Both the position numbers and the translations under genes were made by a program. Source: an uncultured Oscillospiraceae bacterium (GTDB taxonomy: Bacteria; Bacillota; Clostridia; Oscillospirales; Oscillospiraceae). Taken from it: a stretch of DNA of 25,388 nucleotides. Location: NCBI GenBank assembly GCA_910584835.1, contig CAJUEG010000040.1:1-25388 (forward strand). The letters run 5' to 3'. Positions 1 through 7,918 of this stretch are shown piece after piece (position 1 is the first letter of the stretch; every line of letters begins with the position of its first letter). The notes under the pieces were generated by a model. The model made no database searches. It was not told the DNA's origin and worked only from the letters and a program-made list of their open reading frames with translations.

Positions 1-506
1 CCATCATGCCCACCTGCCATGAGTGCGACATCAAGATGGCGGTGCACATGGACGATCCCCCCTGGGATATCTTCGGCCTGCCCCGGCTGCTCACCAGCGG
101 GGAGGCCATCGACAAGTTCCTGGCCATGGTGGACGACCCGTATAACTGCCTGACCCTGTGCTCGGGGAGCCTCAACGCCGACCCCAAGAACAACGTGGCG
201 GACATCGTGCGCAAGCACTGCGGCCGCATCGCTTTCGCCCACATCCGCAACGTGAAGCACTTCCCCAACGGAGACTTCTCCGAGGCGTCCCACCGGGACT
301 GCGACGGGGACACCGGCATTCTGGACATACTCAAGGCGTACCACGACTGCGGGTTCGACGGCTACATCCGCCCCGACCACGGCCGCCACCTGTGGACGGA
401 GGGCCCCGGCACCGTGCGGCCCGGCTACGGCCTGTACGACCGGGCCCTGGGTGTGATGTATATGCTGGGCGTGTGGGATATGCTGGAGAAGCTGGACAAT
501 AAATAG
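1..506 (+). CDS. uxuA: Mannonate dehydratase, C-terminal part (cut by window edge)
   Basis: UxuA dehydrates D-mannonate to 2-keto-3-deoxygluconate in cytosolic hexuronate (glucuronate) breakdown. The reading frame is open from the left edge (first full codon at base 3), so the 5' part of the gene lies outside the window; the ATG at base 6 is internal. About 167 residues are visible. They include the family stretch HMDDPPWDIFGLPR, then LCSGSLNADPKNN, whose Cys is a metal ligand in the family, then AHIRNVK with a His ligand, and the closing DGYIRPDHGR segment. The end of the protein looks intact. No neighbouring hexuronate gene is visible downstream, so its operon partners are probably to the left. 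Confidence 0.93.
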   Translation, partial: IMPTCHECDIKMAVHMDDPPWDIFGLPRLLTSGEAIDKFLAMVDDPYNCLTLCSGSLNADPKNNVADIVRKHCGRIAFAHIRNVKHFPNGDFSEASHRDCDGDTGILDILKAYHDCGFDGYIRPDHGRHLWTEGPGTVRPGYGLYDRALGVMYMLGVWDMLEKLDNK

Positions 507-611
507 CCGGCAGAGAACATTGAGGCGGGCCTCCGGGGCATCCCAGGGGCCCGCTTTGAAAATACCCCGCCGTTCTGCCCCGCCGCCTGACAAAATTCCA
601 AGGAGGCCGCC

Positions 612-2027
612 ATGAATCCCATTGTCAATGCCATCATCGCCGCATATCGTCTGCTGTGGGGCGACCTGCTTGTCCTCCCCCTGCCGGGAGGCGGGACGCT
701 GGGGGTGTCTCTGCTGGTGCTGCTGCTCATCCCCACGGGCATTTTTTTCACCGTCCGCACCCGGTTCCTTCCCGTCCGCCTGTTTCCGGAAATGCTGCGG
801 GTGACGGCGGAAAAGCGGACCAGCCGGGAGGGCAGCGCCATCTCCGGGGTTCAGGCCCTCATCGTGTCCACCGCCACCCGGGTGGGGATGGGCAACCTGA
901 TCGGGGTGGTGGCGGCCATCTCCGCCGGGGGCGCGGGGGCGGTGTTCTGGATGTGGGTCACCGCCCTCATCGGCTCGTCCACCGCCTTCATTGAGGGCAC
1001 CCTGGCCCAGCTCCACAAGGAGCGGGACCCGCTGTACGGCGGCTGGCGGGGCGGCCCGGCCTACTATATCCACAGCTTCGTCAAGGAGAAGCGGGGCGGG
1101 AAGCTGGGGCGCTATTCCGTGCTGGCGGTGCTGTTCGCCGTGTCCGGCCTCATCTGCTGGTGCGGCATCAGCCAGGTCATCTCCAACTCCGTGACCTCCG
1201 CCTTCCAGAACGCCTTCCACATCAAGCCCATCTACACCACCGTGGTGCTGGTGGCCCTGTCCGCCGTCATCGTGCTGCGCAAAAACGCCACGGTGCGGGT
1301 GCTGGATGTGCTGGTGCCCATCATGGCGGCCTGCTACTTCATCATCACCCTCATCCTCATCGGCATGAATATCGCCGTGCTGCCCGACGTGTTCCGGCGT
1401 ATCTTTGAGGAGGCGTTCGGCCTGCGCCAGGCGGTGGCGGGGGGCTTCGGCGCGGTGATCATGAACGGGGTGAAGCGGGGGCTTTTCTCCAACGAGGCCG
1501 GGTCGGGTTCCGCCCCCTGCGCGGCGGCGGCGGGGGATACCTCCCATCCCGCCAAAACCGGCCTGCTCCAGGCCCTGGGCGTGTTCATCGACACCATCGT
1601 CATCTGCTCCTGCACCGCCTTCATCATCCTGGTGACTCCGGCGGAAAAGGTGGCCGGGCTGGGGGGCATGGACCTGCTCCAGGCCTCTATGGACTACCAC
1701 CTGGGGCGGTTCGGGGTGGTGTTCATCGCGCTGATTCTGTGGCTGTTCAGCTTCTCCACCTTCGTGGGCATTCTGTTCTACGCCCGGTCCAACGTAGCCT
1801 ACCTCTTTGGGGACAACTGGCTGTCCCAGACCCTGTACAAGGTGCTGGCCCTGGTGATGCTGTTCATCGGCGGGCTGGCGGCGTACACCTTCGTGTGGGA
1901 TTTGGGCGACGTGGGGGTGGGGCTGATGACGGTGTTCAATATCATCGTCATCCTGCCCATGTCGGGACAGGCGCTCTCCTCCCTCCGGGACTACGAGGGA
2001 AGGATGCGGGAGCGGAAAAAGGAATGA
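612..2027 (+). CDS. Sodium:alanine/glycine symporter, AGCS family
   Basis: An integral membrane protein of 471 residues, the usual AGCS length, importing small neutral amino acids (alanine or glycine) with sodium. Family landmarks are the GMGNLIGV stretch near residues 92-99, WMWVTALIGSSTAFIE just after it, GGPAYYI at 147-153, and the NEAGSGSAP loop near 294-302 followed by a long hydrophobic segment. About ten hydrophobic segments can be seen. The start is set by AAGGAGG a few bases upstream of the ATG. It stands alone between uxuA and a divergently regulated XRE gene and ends at a hairpin. Substrate cannot be read from the sequence. Confidence 0.93.
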   Translation: MNPIVNAIIAAYRLLWGDLLVLPLPGGGTLGVSLLVLLLIPTGIFFTVRTRFLPVRLFPEMLRVTAEKRTSREGSAISGVQALIVSTATRVGMGNLIGVVAAISAGGAGAVFWMWVTALIGSSTAFIEGTLAQLHKERDPLYGGWRGGPAYYIHSFVKEKRGGKLGRYSVLAVLFAVSGLICWCGISQVISNSVTSAFQNAFHIKPIYTTVVLVALSAVIVLRKNATVRVLDVLVPIMAACYFIITLILIGMNIAVLPDVFRRIFEEAFGLRQAVAGGFGAVIMNGVKRGLFSNEAGSGSAPCAAAAGDTSHPAKTGLLQALGVFIDTIVICSCTAFIILVTPAEKVAGLGGMDLLQASMDYHLGRFGVVFIALILWLFSFSTFVGILFYARSNVAYLFGDNWLSQTLYKVLALVMLFIGGLAAYTFVWDLGDVGVGLMTVFNIIVILPMSGQALSSLRDYEGRMRERKKE

Positions 2028-2031
2028 AAGA

Positions 2032-2064
2032 AGGCCCGGTTTCCGTTGGGAACCGGGCCTCTTG
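2032..2064 (+). terminator. Hairpin after the AGCS symporter gene
   Basis: A perfect 10-bp stem (2032-2041 with 2051-2060) with a 9-nt loop starts five bases after the symporter stop. Only a weak CTTG follows, so termination may be incomplete. The 130 bases that follow also contain the small palindrome TAACCGCCGGTTA (2088-2100) before the next promoter. Confidence 0.6.
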
Positions 2065-2133
2065 ACTGCCGAACCGCCGCTGGCAGTTAACCGCCGGTTA
2101 TCAAACGCCGCTCCGTTCTTAATTTCGCCTCTA

Positions 2134-2162
2134 TTGAAGCGCCGCGCCCCATCCTTTATACT
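2134..2162 (+). promoter_or_regulatory. Sigma-A-type promoter of the XRE-TPR gene
   Basis: TTGAAG at 2134-2139 and TATACT at 2157-2162 are separated by 17 bases. The transcript would start about 25 bases before the strong AAGGAGGGG ribosome binding site of the gene at 2195. Confidence 0.6.
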
Positions 2163-2194
2163 ATCTTTATCAAACCCGCAAGGAGGGGAATGAC

Positions 2195-3262
2195 ATGGAA
2201 CTGAAAATCGGGGCAAGGCTGGCCCAGTTGCGCAGAAAAAAGGGCTTGACCCAGGAACAGCTGGCCCAGCGCCTGGGGGTATCCGCCCCGGCGGTGAGCA
2301 AGTGGGAGACGGACAGCTCCTATCCCGACATCACCCTGCTGTGTCCGCTGGCGCGGGCGCTGGAGGTCAATGTGGACACCCTGCTGCGCTTCGAGGAGCA
2401 GCTCTCCAGCGAGGACGCCATCCGGCAGATCAACGCCATCGTGGAGCTGGCCCGCGGGGAGGGCTGGGAGGCCGGGGAGCGGCAGCTGGACGCCCTGCTG
2501 CGCCAATACCCCAACTCGGAGGTGCTGAAATACAACGCCGCGCTGGTGCAGGACAGCTTTCCGCTGCTCTATCCGGAGGCGGACCAGGAGACCCGGCGGC
2601 GGTGGACCGCCCGGAAAGCGGAGCTGCTGGCCGATTTGCGCACCTCCGGCTCGGGGGCCTACTGGCAGGAGTCCACCCTCCTCCTGGCGCAGCTGGCGGC
2701 GTTTGACAACCGGCTGGAGGAGGCGGAGCGCCTGCTGAAGGAGCTGCCGGAACAGGGCGCGGACCCCACCGTGGTGTGGGTGCAGATATTCCTCCGGCGC
2801 GGGGAGCCGGAGGAGGCGCTGAAAACCGTGCAGAAGCGTCTGCATACCCAGGTGTGGCAGGTGCAGACCAGCCTGGGTACCCTGCTGTTCCCGGGGGTCA
2901 TCCCGGACGAGGAGCAGGCGCTGGAGGTGTGCCGGACCTACCGGGAGATGGAGAGGCTGTTTGGCCTGGGCGGGATCTACGACGGCCTGTTTTTTGAGCT
3001 CTATCTGCGGTGGGGCCGGCTGGAGGAAGCCGCCGATCACCTGGCGCGGTATGTGGACGCCATGCTGGACACGGTGAAGACGCCGGACCCCCGCCTGTTC
3101 TCGCCGGGGGTAGAGACGGCGGAGAAGCCCGCCTCCTCCCGGGAGATGCGCATCCTGCTGCTGAAGCAGCTGGGGGAGGACGCGCAGTACCGGCCCCTCC
3201 TGGGCTATGAGAAGGGCCGGGCGGCGCTGGAAAGGCTGAAGGCAAGCGTGGAGGTGTGCTGA
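2195..3262 (+). CDS. XRE-family regulator with TPR-like C-terminal region
   Basis: A 355-residue protein with an N-terminal XRE/Cro helix-turn-helix (about residues 5-60; core LTQEQLAQRLGVSAPAVSKWE) and a long alpha-helical tail. The tail's repeated A/L pattern resembles TPR or SARP-like helical repeats. Such proteins usually bind one or a few promoters and sense a ligand or partner through the helical part; here neither is known. The start follows AAGGAGGGG by six bases. It has its own promoter and a strong terminator, so it is monocistronic. The neighbouring transporters are possible targets, but no shared operator was seen. Confidence 0.85.
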   Translation: MELKIGARLAQLRRKKGLTQEQLAQRLGVSAPAVSKWETDSSYPDITLLCPLARALEVNVDTLLRFEEQLSSEDAIRQINAIVELARGEGWEAGERQLDALLRQYPNSEVLKYNAALVQDSFPLLYPEADQETRRRWTARKAELLADLRTSGSGAYWQESTLLLAQLAAFDNRLEEAERLLKELPEQGADPTVVWVQIFLRRGEPEEALKTVQKRLHTQVWQVQTSLGTLLFPGVIPDEEQALEVCRTYREMERLFGLGGIYDGLFFELYLRWGRLEEAADHLARYVDAMLDTVKTPDPRLFSPGVETAEKPASSREMRILLLKQLGEDAQYRPLLGYEKGRAALERLKASVEVC

Positions 3263-3272
3263 TCCAGTGGAT

Positions 3273-3346
3273 AAAGCCGCCGCGGGACAGGGAACCCATC
3301 CCTGCCCCGCGGCGGCTTTTCCCGGCCGGAACCGGCCCTTTTTTAT
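3273..3346. terminator. Tandem bidirectional terminators between convergent genes
   Basis: A perfect 14-bp GC-rich stem (3273-3286 with 3306-3319) ends in TTTT on the plus strand. A second short hairpin, GGCCG-GAAC-CGGCC (3324-3337), is followed by CTTTTTT. The first serves the XRE gene. The pair lies right behind the stop of the minus-strand symporter and probably blocks readthrough from both sides. Confidence 0.85.
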
Positions 3347-4707
3347 TTTATCAGCCCCTGGATCAAAATCACCAGGATCAATACCGGCAGCACAAACTGG
3401 AAGTAGGGCTTCAGCGCCCGGGGCATTTTCATCCCCCTGCCGGTGTTGGCCTCGGCTAGGTACTTGTCGAAGCCCCAGCCCCACTTGGTGACGCAGAACA
3501 GCAGATACACCAGCGACCCCAGGGGGAGGAGCAGGTTGGACACCAGAAAGTCCTCAATGTCCAGCACCTGGCCCACGCTGCCGTTGGGCAGCACGGCCTT
3601 AAAATACCACAGGTTGTAACCCAGCACGCAGGGCATGCTGGCCAGGAGGACGAAGGCCCCGTTGACCAGCGCCGCCTTTTTCCGGCTCCAGCCGAAGTTG
3701 TCGATGCACCCGGCCAGAAGGTTCTCGAACACGGCGATCACCGTGGAGAAGCTGGCGAAGGTCATGAACAGGAAGAACAGCGACCCCCACAGCCGTCCCC
3801 CGGCCATGCCGGTGAACACCTTGGGCAGGGTGATGAAGATGAGAGAGGGGCCCGCGTCCGGCGTCACCCCGAAGGAGAAGCAGGCCGGGAAGATGATGAG
3901 GCCGCTCATCAGGGCCACGAAGGTGTCCAGCCCGCAGATGCGCACCGCCTCCCCGGCCAGGGTGTTGTCCCGGTTCATATAGCTGCCGAAGATCTCCATG
4001 GCGGCGATGCCCAGGCTCAGGGTGAAAAACGCCTGGTTCATGGCGGCGGTGACCACCTTGCCCAGCCCCTGCTCCACCGCCCTTCCGAAGTCGGGCAGGA
4101 GGTAGAACCGCACGCCCTCTCCCGCGCCGGGGAGGGTGAGGCTGTGGACGGCCAGCACCACGATAAGGGCCAGCAGGCCCAGCATCATCCACTTGGTCAC
4201 CCGCTCCAGGCCGCCCTGGAGGCCCAGGGAGCACACCAGGAAGCCCGCCAGCACCGTCACCGCCATCCACACCGTCATCTCGGCGGGGTTGGCCCGCATG
4301 GCGGAAAACACTCCGTCCACCGCCTCAAGGGACATACCGGCAAAGGCGCCCCCGGCAAACTTGAAAAAGTAGCCCAGCATCCAGCCGGACACGGTGGTGT
4401 AGTACATCATCAGCAGGTAGCATCCGATGAGGCAGAACCAGCCGTGGACGTGCCACTTGGAGCCGGCGGGCTCCAGGGCCCGGTAGCCCAGCACCGCGCT
4501 TTTGCGGCTGGCCCGGCCCACCGCCAGCTCCATGGTGAGCACCGGGACGCCCATAATCACCAGAAACAGCAGGTAGAACAGCACGAACACGCCGCCGCCG
4601 TTCTCCCCGGTGACGTAGGGAAATTTCCACACGTTGCCGATGCCGATGGCGCACCCGGCGCTCACCAGCAGGAAACCCAGCCGGGAGCGGAAATTTTCTC
4701 GTTTCAT
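3343..4707 (-). CDS. Sodium-dependent amino-acid transporter, NSS/SNF family
   Basis: A 454-residue membrane protein, the usual size of bacterial 11-TM NSS carriers such as MhsT and LeuT relatives, which import hydrophobic amino acids with sodium. The family's unwound first helix is clear: AIGIGNVWKFPYVTGENGGG (residues 20-39) includes the sodium and substrate site. Around eleven hydrophobic segments follow. The ATG at 4705-4707 has GAGGAGAGG upstream and a consensus promoter further up. It is convergent with the XRE gene and stands alone. Substrate is not deducible from sequence. Confidence 0.93.
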   Translation of the reverse strand: MKRENFRSRLGFLLVSAGCAIGIGNVWKFPYVTGENGGGVFVLFYLLFLVIMGVPVLTMELAVGRASRKSAVLGYRALEPAGSKWHVHGWFCLIGCYLLMMYYTTVSGWMLGYFFKFAGGAFAGMSLEAVDGVFSAMRANPAEMTVWMAVTVLAGFLVCSLGLQGGLERVTKWMMLGLLALIVVLAVHSLTLPGAGEGVRFYLLPDFGRAVEQGLGKVVTAAMNQAFFTLSLGIAAMEIFGSYMNRDNTLAGEAVRICGLDTFVALMSGLIIFPACFSFGVTPDAGPSLIFITLPKVFTGMAGGRLWGSLFFLFMTFASFSTVIAVFENLLAGCIDNFGWSRKKAALVNGAFVLLASMPCVLGYNLWYFKAVLPNGSVGQVLDIEDFLVSNLLLPLGSLVYLLFCVTKWGWGFDKYLAEANTGRGMKMPRALKPYFQFVLPVLILVILIQGLIK

Positions 4708-4736
4708 TTGCCCTCTCCTCTTCGCAAATTTCCGCT

Positions 4737-4765
4737 ATTATATCGGAGAACAGGGCAAATGTCAA
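4737..4765 (-). promoter_or_regulatory. Consensus sigma-A promoter for the NSS transporter
   Basis: On the minus strand TTGACA (4760-4765) and TATAAT (4737-4742) are both perfect and exactly 17 bases apart. This predicts strong, largely constitutive expression unless a repressor acts here. Confidence 0.85.
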
Positions 4766-4826
4766 ATTTAGAAGCTGTACCAATGGCCGAAGTACGCGGA
4801 TGCGCGGGCGGCAAGGCAAAAACGCA

Positions 4827-5636
4827 TCATTGCGCAAGCAGCCCAAGCTGCTCCCGGGCCCAGGCGGCGTACCAGGTTTTGCCGCCCTCGTCCCGCAGAC
4901 GGGCCAGCAGGGGGGCGGCCTGCTCCGGCCCCAGGCGGCGCAGGGCGTCCTGGGCCAGGATTTGCAGGATGTCCAGGCGGCGCAGACGGAAGGGGGCCTG
5001 CCAAAGCTGCTGCTCCAGCCAGGCCCTGTCCACGGCGCGGCCCTTCAGGCAGGTGAGCCGGGCGCGCAGCAGGGCCGCGGTGCCCGAGAGGTTTTGGGCC
5101 AGCTTGGTCTGCTTTTCGCCGCACCCGGCGGCCAGCGCGTCCAGCTCCTCCAGCGCCTGGGCCGCCCCCGCCCGGTCCCCCTTGCCCAGGCGGTAGGCGC
5201 ACAGGTCCTGGAGGTAAAGGCCCCGCAGGGCGGCGTCCTCCGCCAGGCCGGCCTTCTCCAGGGGGGAGAGGGCGGCCAGGGCCGCGTCAAAGTCCCCCTT
5301 GGCGGCGCAGCCGTCGGCCAGATAGGCGCAGGCCACCAGATATTCCCGGCTGTCCGGCTTCAGCCGCCCGGGTATTTCGGCGTACTGCCGGAGAAAGGCA
5401 TCCGGGTCCAGCTCCACGTGGAGCAGGCCCAGCAGCTTGGTGTTGCAGCTGTCCGCCACCAGCCGTGCCGCCAGAAGGCCCGCAAAAATCCCAAGAAGGA
5501 GCATGAGAGCCGAGGCGATGAGAGGGATATGGACCGGCAGCCCCCTGTCCCGAATCCAGACCAATACGGTCAAAATCACAGATGCGGCGAATATGCCCGC
5601 CGCGGTCAGCCGGCTCTGCCGGAAAGCCCGAACCAT
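4827..5636 (-). CDS. Membrane-anchored protein with TPR-like helices, unknown function
   Basis: Two hydrophobic helices near the N-terminus (AAGIFAASVILTVLVW and HIPLIASALMLLLGIFAGLLAA) are followed by a cytosolic-looking region of about 190 residues rich in Ala/Leu helix pairs, resembling TPR repeats. The start at 5636 is chosen because GGGAG lies 9 bases upstream. The alternative ATG at 5669 would sit only a few bases after the predicted transcription start and has no good ribosome binding site. No catalytic motif is visible. It probably scaffolds a partner at the membrane, but no partner is apparent. It lies behind the NSS gene on the same strand with its own promoter. Confidence 0.75.
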   Translation of the reverse strand: MVRAFRQSRLTAAGIFAASVILTVLVWIRDRGLPVHIPLIASALMLLLGIFAGLLAARLVADSCNTKLLGLLHVELDPDAFLRQYAEIPGRLKPDSREYLVACAYLADGCAAKGDFDAALAALSPLEKAGLAEDAALRGLYLQDLCAYRLGKGDRAGAAQALEELDALAAGCGEKQTKLAQNLSGTAALLRARLTCLKGRAVDRAWLEQQLWQAPFRLRRLDILQILAQDALRRLGPEQAAPLLARLRDEGGKTWYAAWAREQLGLLAQ

Positions 5637-5680
5637 AGCGCCGCGCTCCCTTCCCTTTGATTCTTTCATGAAGTGCTTTG

Positions 5681-5710
5681 ATTATAGCCGTCCGGCGCCT
5701 CTTTTCGCAA
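5681..5710 (-). promoter_or_regulatory. Promoter of the TPR-like membrane protein
   Basis: On the minus strand TATAAT (5681-5686) is perfect, and TTGCGA (5705-5710) lies 18 bases upstream as a partial -35. Its position supports the start at 5636. Confidence 0.5.
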
Positions 5711-5826
5711 GGGGAGGGAGAGAAAAAACCTGTTTTCAGCCGCCAGCACAAAAGCAATGGTGAAAAAAATTCTTACTTTGTGTCTGATGCCAAAAGTTTT
5801 CTGTTCCATTTTTCGACAAATTAGGT

Positions 5827-5832
5827 TATAAT
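5827..5832 (+). promoter_or_regulatory. Likely -10 element for the glycerate operon
   Basis: A perfect TATAAT lies 87 bases before the MBL gene in an AT-rich stretch (5711-5918) that otherwise holds no gene. No good -35 lies 16-18 bases upstream, which fits a promoter that needs an activator such as the CdaR-type regulator encoded in the same operon (inference). Confidence 0.45.
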
Positions 5833-5918
5833 GTCTGTATCGGTGGAAAAAATGCCAACGGAATATATCTATATTGTACAAAGCATAAACTGAGTGTGAG
5901 AGACGGAGGCGGTTAAAA

Positions 5919-6758
5919 ATGTTACGTGTCACAGCGCTGATGGACAACGACGCGTCGGAGAACAAGGCGCTGATCAACGAGCACGGCCTGTCCTACCTGC
6001 TGGAGGGACCGGATTTCCGCATCCTCTTTGACTGCGGCTCCGGTGCCCACCCCTGGGCCAACGCCCACAGGCTGGGCCTGGATGTGGCGGGGCTGGACGC
6101 GGTGGTGCTCAGCCACAGCCACTACGACCACGCCGCCGGCTTCCGCGACCTGCTGGAGCAGGGGATGGGCGGCAAGGTCCTTTACACCGGCCCCCATTTC
6201 TTCGAGGCGAAGTTCGCCTTCGACGGGCTGCGCTACACCGACCTCTCCGCCGGCTTCGGGCCGGACTTCCTGGAGCGGCACGGCGTGGAGCACCGGACGG
6301 TGGACGGCCTGGCCCAGCCCTTCCCCGGCCTGTGGCTGGTGGGGGATTTCCCCAGGCGCCATGGCTTTGAGACTATCCCGGAGCGCTTTGTGCGCGAAAC
6401 GGCGGAGGGCTTTGTGGCGGACGACTTCTGCGACGAGATCTGCATGGCTGTGGATACGCCCCAGGGCCTGGCTGTTTTTGTGGGCTGCTCCCACCCCGGC
6501 ATCCTGAACATGGTGGAGCACGTGTGCGCCGTGCTGGACCGCCCCGTGATGGGGGTGTTCGGCGGCACCCACCTGATGGAGGCGGACGGGGAGCGCATTG
6601 AGGCCACCATCGACGCGCTCCAGGCCAGGGGGCTGCGCGTGCTGGGGCTGAGCCACTGCTCCGGGCGGGAGGCCGAGCGCTGCGCGGGCCGCCGGGAGGG
6701 CCTGCGACACTGCCATCTGTCGGTGGGGGACAGCGTTTTCCTGGAGGCCGGCGGGTGA
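5919..6758 (+). CDS. Metallo-beta-lactamase-fold hydrolase, COG1237 type
   Basis: A 279-residue MBL-fold protein with the zinc motif HSHYDH (residues 66-71). It also has the later motifs GCSHPGI (189-195), GGTHL (215-219) and LSHCSG (244-249). This set matches the COG1237 branch, which includes archaeal RFA-P synthase-like enzymes; the bacterial members have no settled substrate. It is cytosolic, with no signal peptide. GGAGG lies upstream of the ATG. The stop overlaps the start of the CdaR gene (TGATG), so the two are translationally coupled. Its link to glycerate use is inferred from that coupling only. Confidence 0.85.
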   Translation: MLRVTALMDNDASENKALINEHGLSYLLEGPDFRILFDCGSGAHPWANAHRLGLDVAGLDAVVLSHSHYDHAAGFRDLLEQGMGGKVLYTGPHFFEAKFAFDGLRYTDLSAGFGPDFLERHGVEHRTVDGLAQPFPGLWLVGDFPRRHGFETIPERFVRETAEGFVADDFCDEICMAVDTPQGLAVFVGCSHPGILNMVEHVCAVLDRPVMGVFGGTHLMEADGERIEATIDALQARGLRVLGLSHCSGREAERCAGRREGLRHCHLSVGDSVFLEAGG

Positions 6759-7900
6759 TGCTGCTCCAGCCGCTGGCCAGGGAAATGGTGGAGGCGGTCT
6801 CCGGCCTGGTGGAGGGCCGCACCATCAACCTGATGGACACCAAGGGGATCATCGTGGCCTCCAGCGACCCGGACCGGGTGGGCTCCTTTCATCAGGGGGC
6901 TATGGAGGCGGTGCGCACCGGGAAAATGGTGAACATCACCAAGGAGCAGGTACCCGCCTACTCCGGCGCCAGGGAGGGGTGCAATATGCCCCTCCGGGTC
7001 AACGGCACCATCATCGGCGTGGTGGGCATCCGGGGCAACCCCTCGGAGATCCAGGCCCTGGCCCATCTGCTGGAGGTCTACGCGGCCAAGTATTTTCAGC
7101 TGGAGGCCATGGCCAGCCCCCGCCTGGCGGAAAGCGAGCTGAGGGGCCGGGTGCTCCGGGCGCTGCTGGCGCCCACCGACCGCGTGATGGCGGACGCCAA
7201 GGTGCTGATGGACAGCCTGGGGCTTCGTCTGGAGTTTCCCCTGCTGGTGATGGTCTTTTCCGACCGGGCCGGGGCCGCCCAGTCGGACCGCCAGGAGCAG
7301 CTGCTCAATTTTCTGGCCGCCCAGGGCTGGCTGCGGCCGGAGCGGGAGCTGTGGGGCACGGTGGACGACCGGCTGGTGCTGCTGTGCGGGTGCGCGGACC
7401 ACTCCGCCGCCGCGCTGTATCACAGAGACGCGGGGCAGGACGGCATGCTGGCCGACTACCGGCTGTGTATCGGGGACGTGTGCCATACCGAGCGGGATAT
7501 CGCGGCGGCCTATCAGCAGGCCGCGGCGCTGGAGACCATCTCTACCCGGGCGGTGAGCGACCTGCGGGACCCGTCCACCCGCTGCGATTACTTACTCTAC
7601 AGCGCGGCCATCCGGGACGCGGATTTTCTGGAGGACCTCTACGCCAGGCTGCTGGACGCCTTCCGGGAGAGCGAGCTGCCCCTTCTGCTTCAGACGGCGG
7701 AGTGCTACTACCGCCATGGGCGCAGCGTCACCCAGGCGGCGGCCGAGCTGTTTATCCACAAAAATACCCTGCAATACCGGGTGCGCCGGCTGCTGGAGGC
7801 TTTGGAGCTGGAGCGGTGCGGCCCCTTTCAGGAGGAATTTTTGGTGCGGCTCCTGCTGGAGCACTACAAGCGTAAACAAAGCCGTATGGCTTTGGAATAA
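6758..7900 (+). CDS. CdaR-type sugar-diacid regulator
   Basis: About 380 residues: an N-terminal sugar-diacid recognition domain (about 5-135, with LMDTKGIIVASSDPDRVG), a middle linker region, and a C-terminal PucR/CdaR-type helix-turn-helix near residues 315-372 (VTQAAAELFIHKNTLQYRVRR). E. coli CdaR activates glucarate, galactarate and glycerate genes, and this one sits between an MBL gene and a GntP permease plus glycerate kinase, so it most likely activates this operon. The ATG at 6758 overlaps the upstream stop and has GGAGG ten bases before it; an in-frame GTG at 6755 is an alternative start. Confidence 0.9.
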   Translation: MLLQPLAREMVEAVSGLVEGRTINLMDTKGIIVASSDPDRVGSFHQGAMEAVRTGKMVNITKEQVPAYSGAREGCNMPLRVNGTIIGVVGIRGNPSEIQALAHLLEVYAAKYFQLEAMASPRLAESELRGRVLRALLAPTDRVMADAKVLMDSLGLRLEFPLLVMVFSDRAGAAQSDRQEQLLNFLAAQGWLRPERELWGTVDDRLVLLCGCADHSAAALYHRDAGQDGMLADYRLCIGDVCHTERDIAAAYQQAAALETISTRAVSDLRDPSTRCDYLLYSAAIRDADFLEDLYARLLDAFRESELPLLLQTAECYYRHGRSVTQAAAELFIHKNTLQYRVRRLLEALELERCGPFQEEFLVRLLLEHYKRKQSRMALE

Positions 7901-7918
7901 AAAAGGAGGAAAGAGAGT

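Noticed and set aside
6..8. ATG at base 6 as the start of uxuA
   Set aside because: The frame is open to the window edge and the residues match only the C-terminal part of UxuA, so this is an internal Met.
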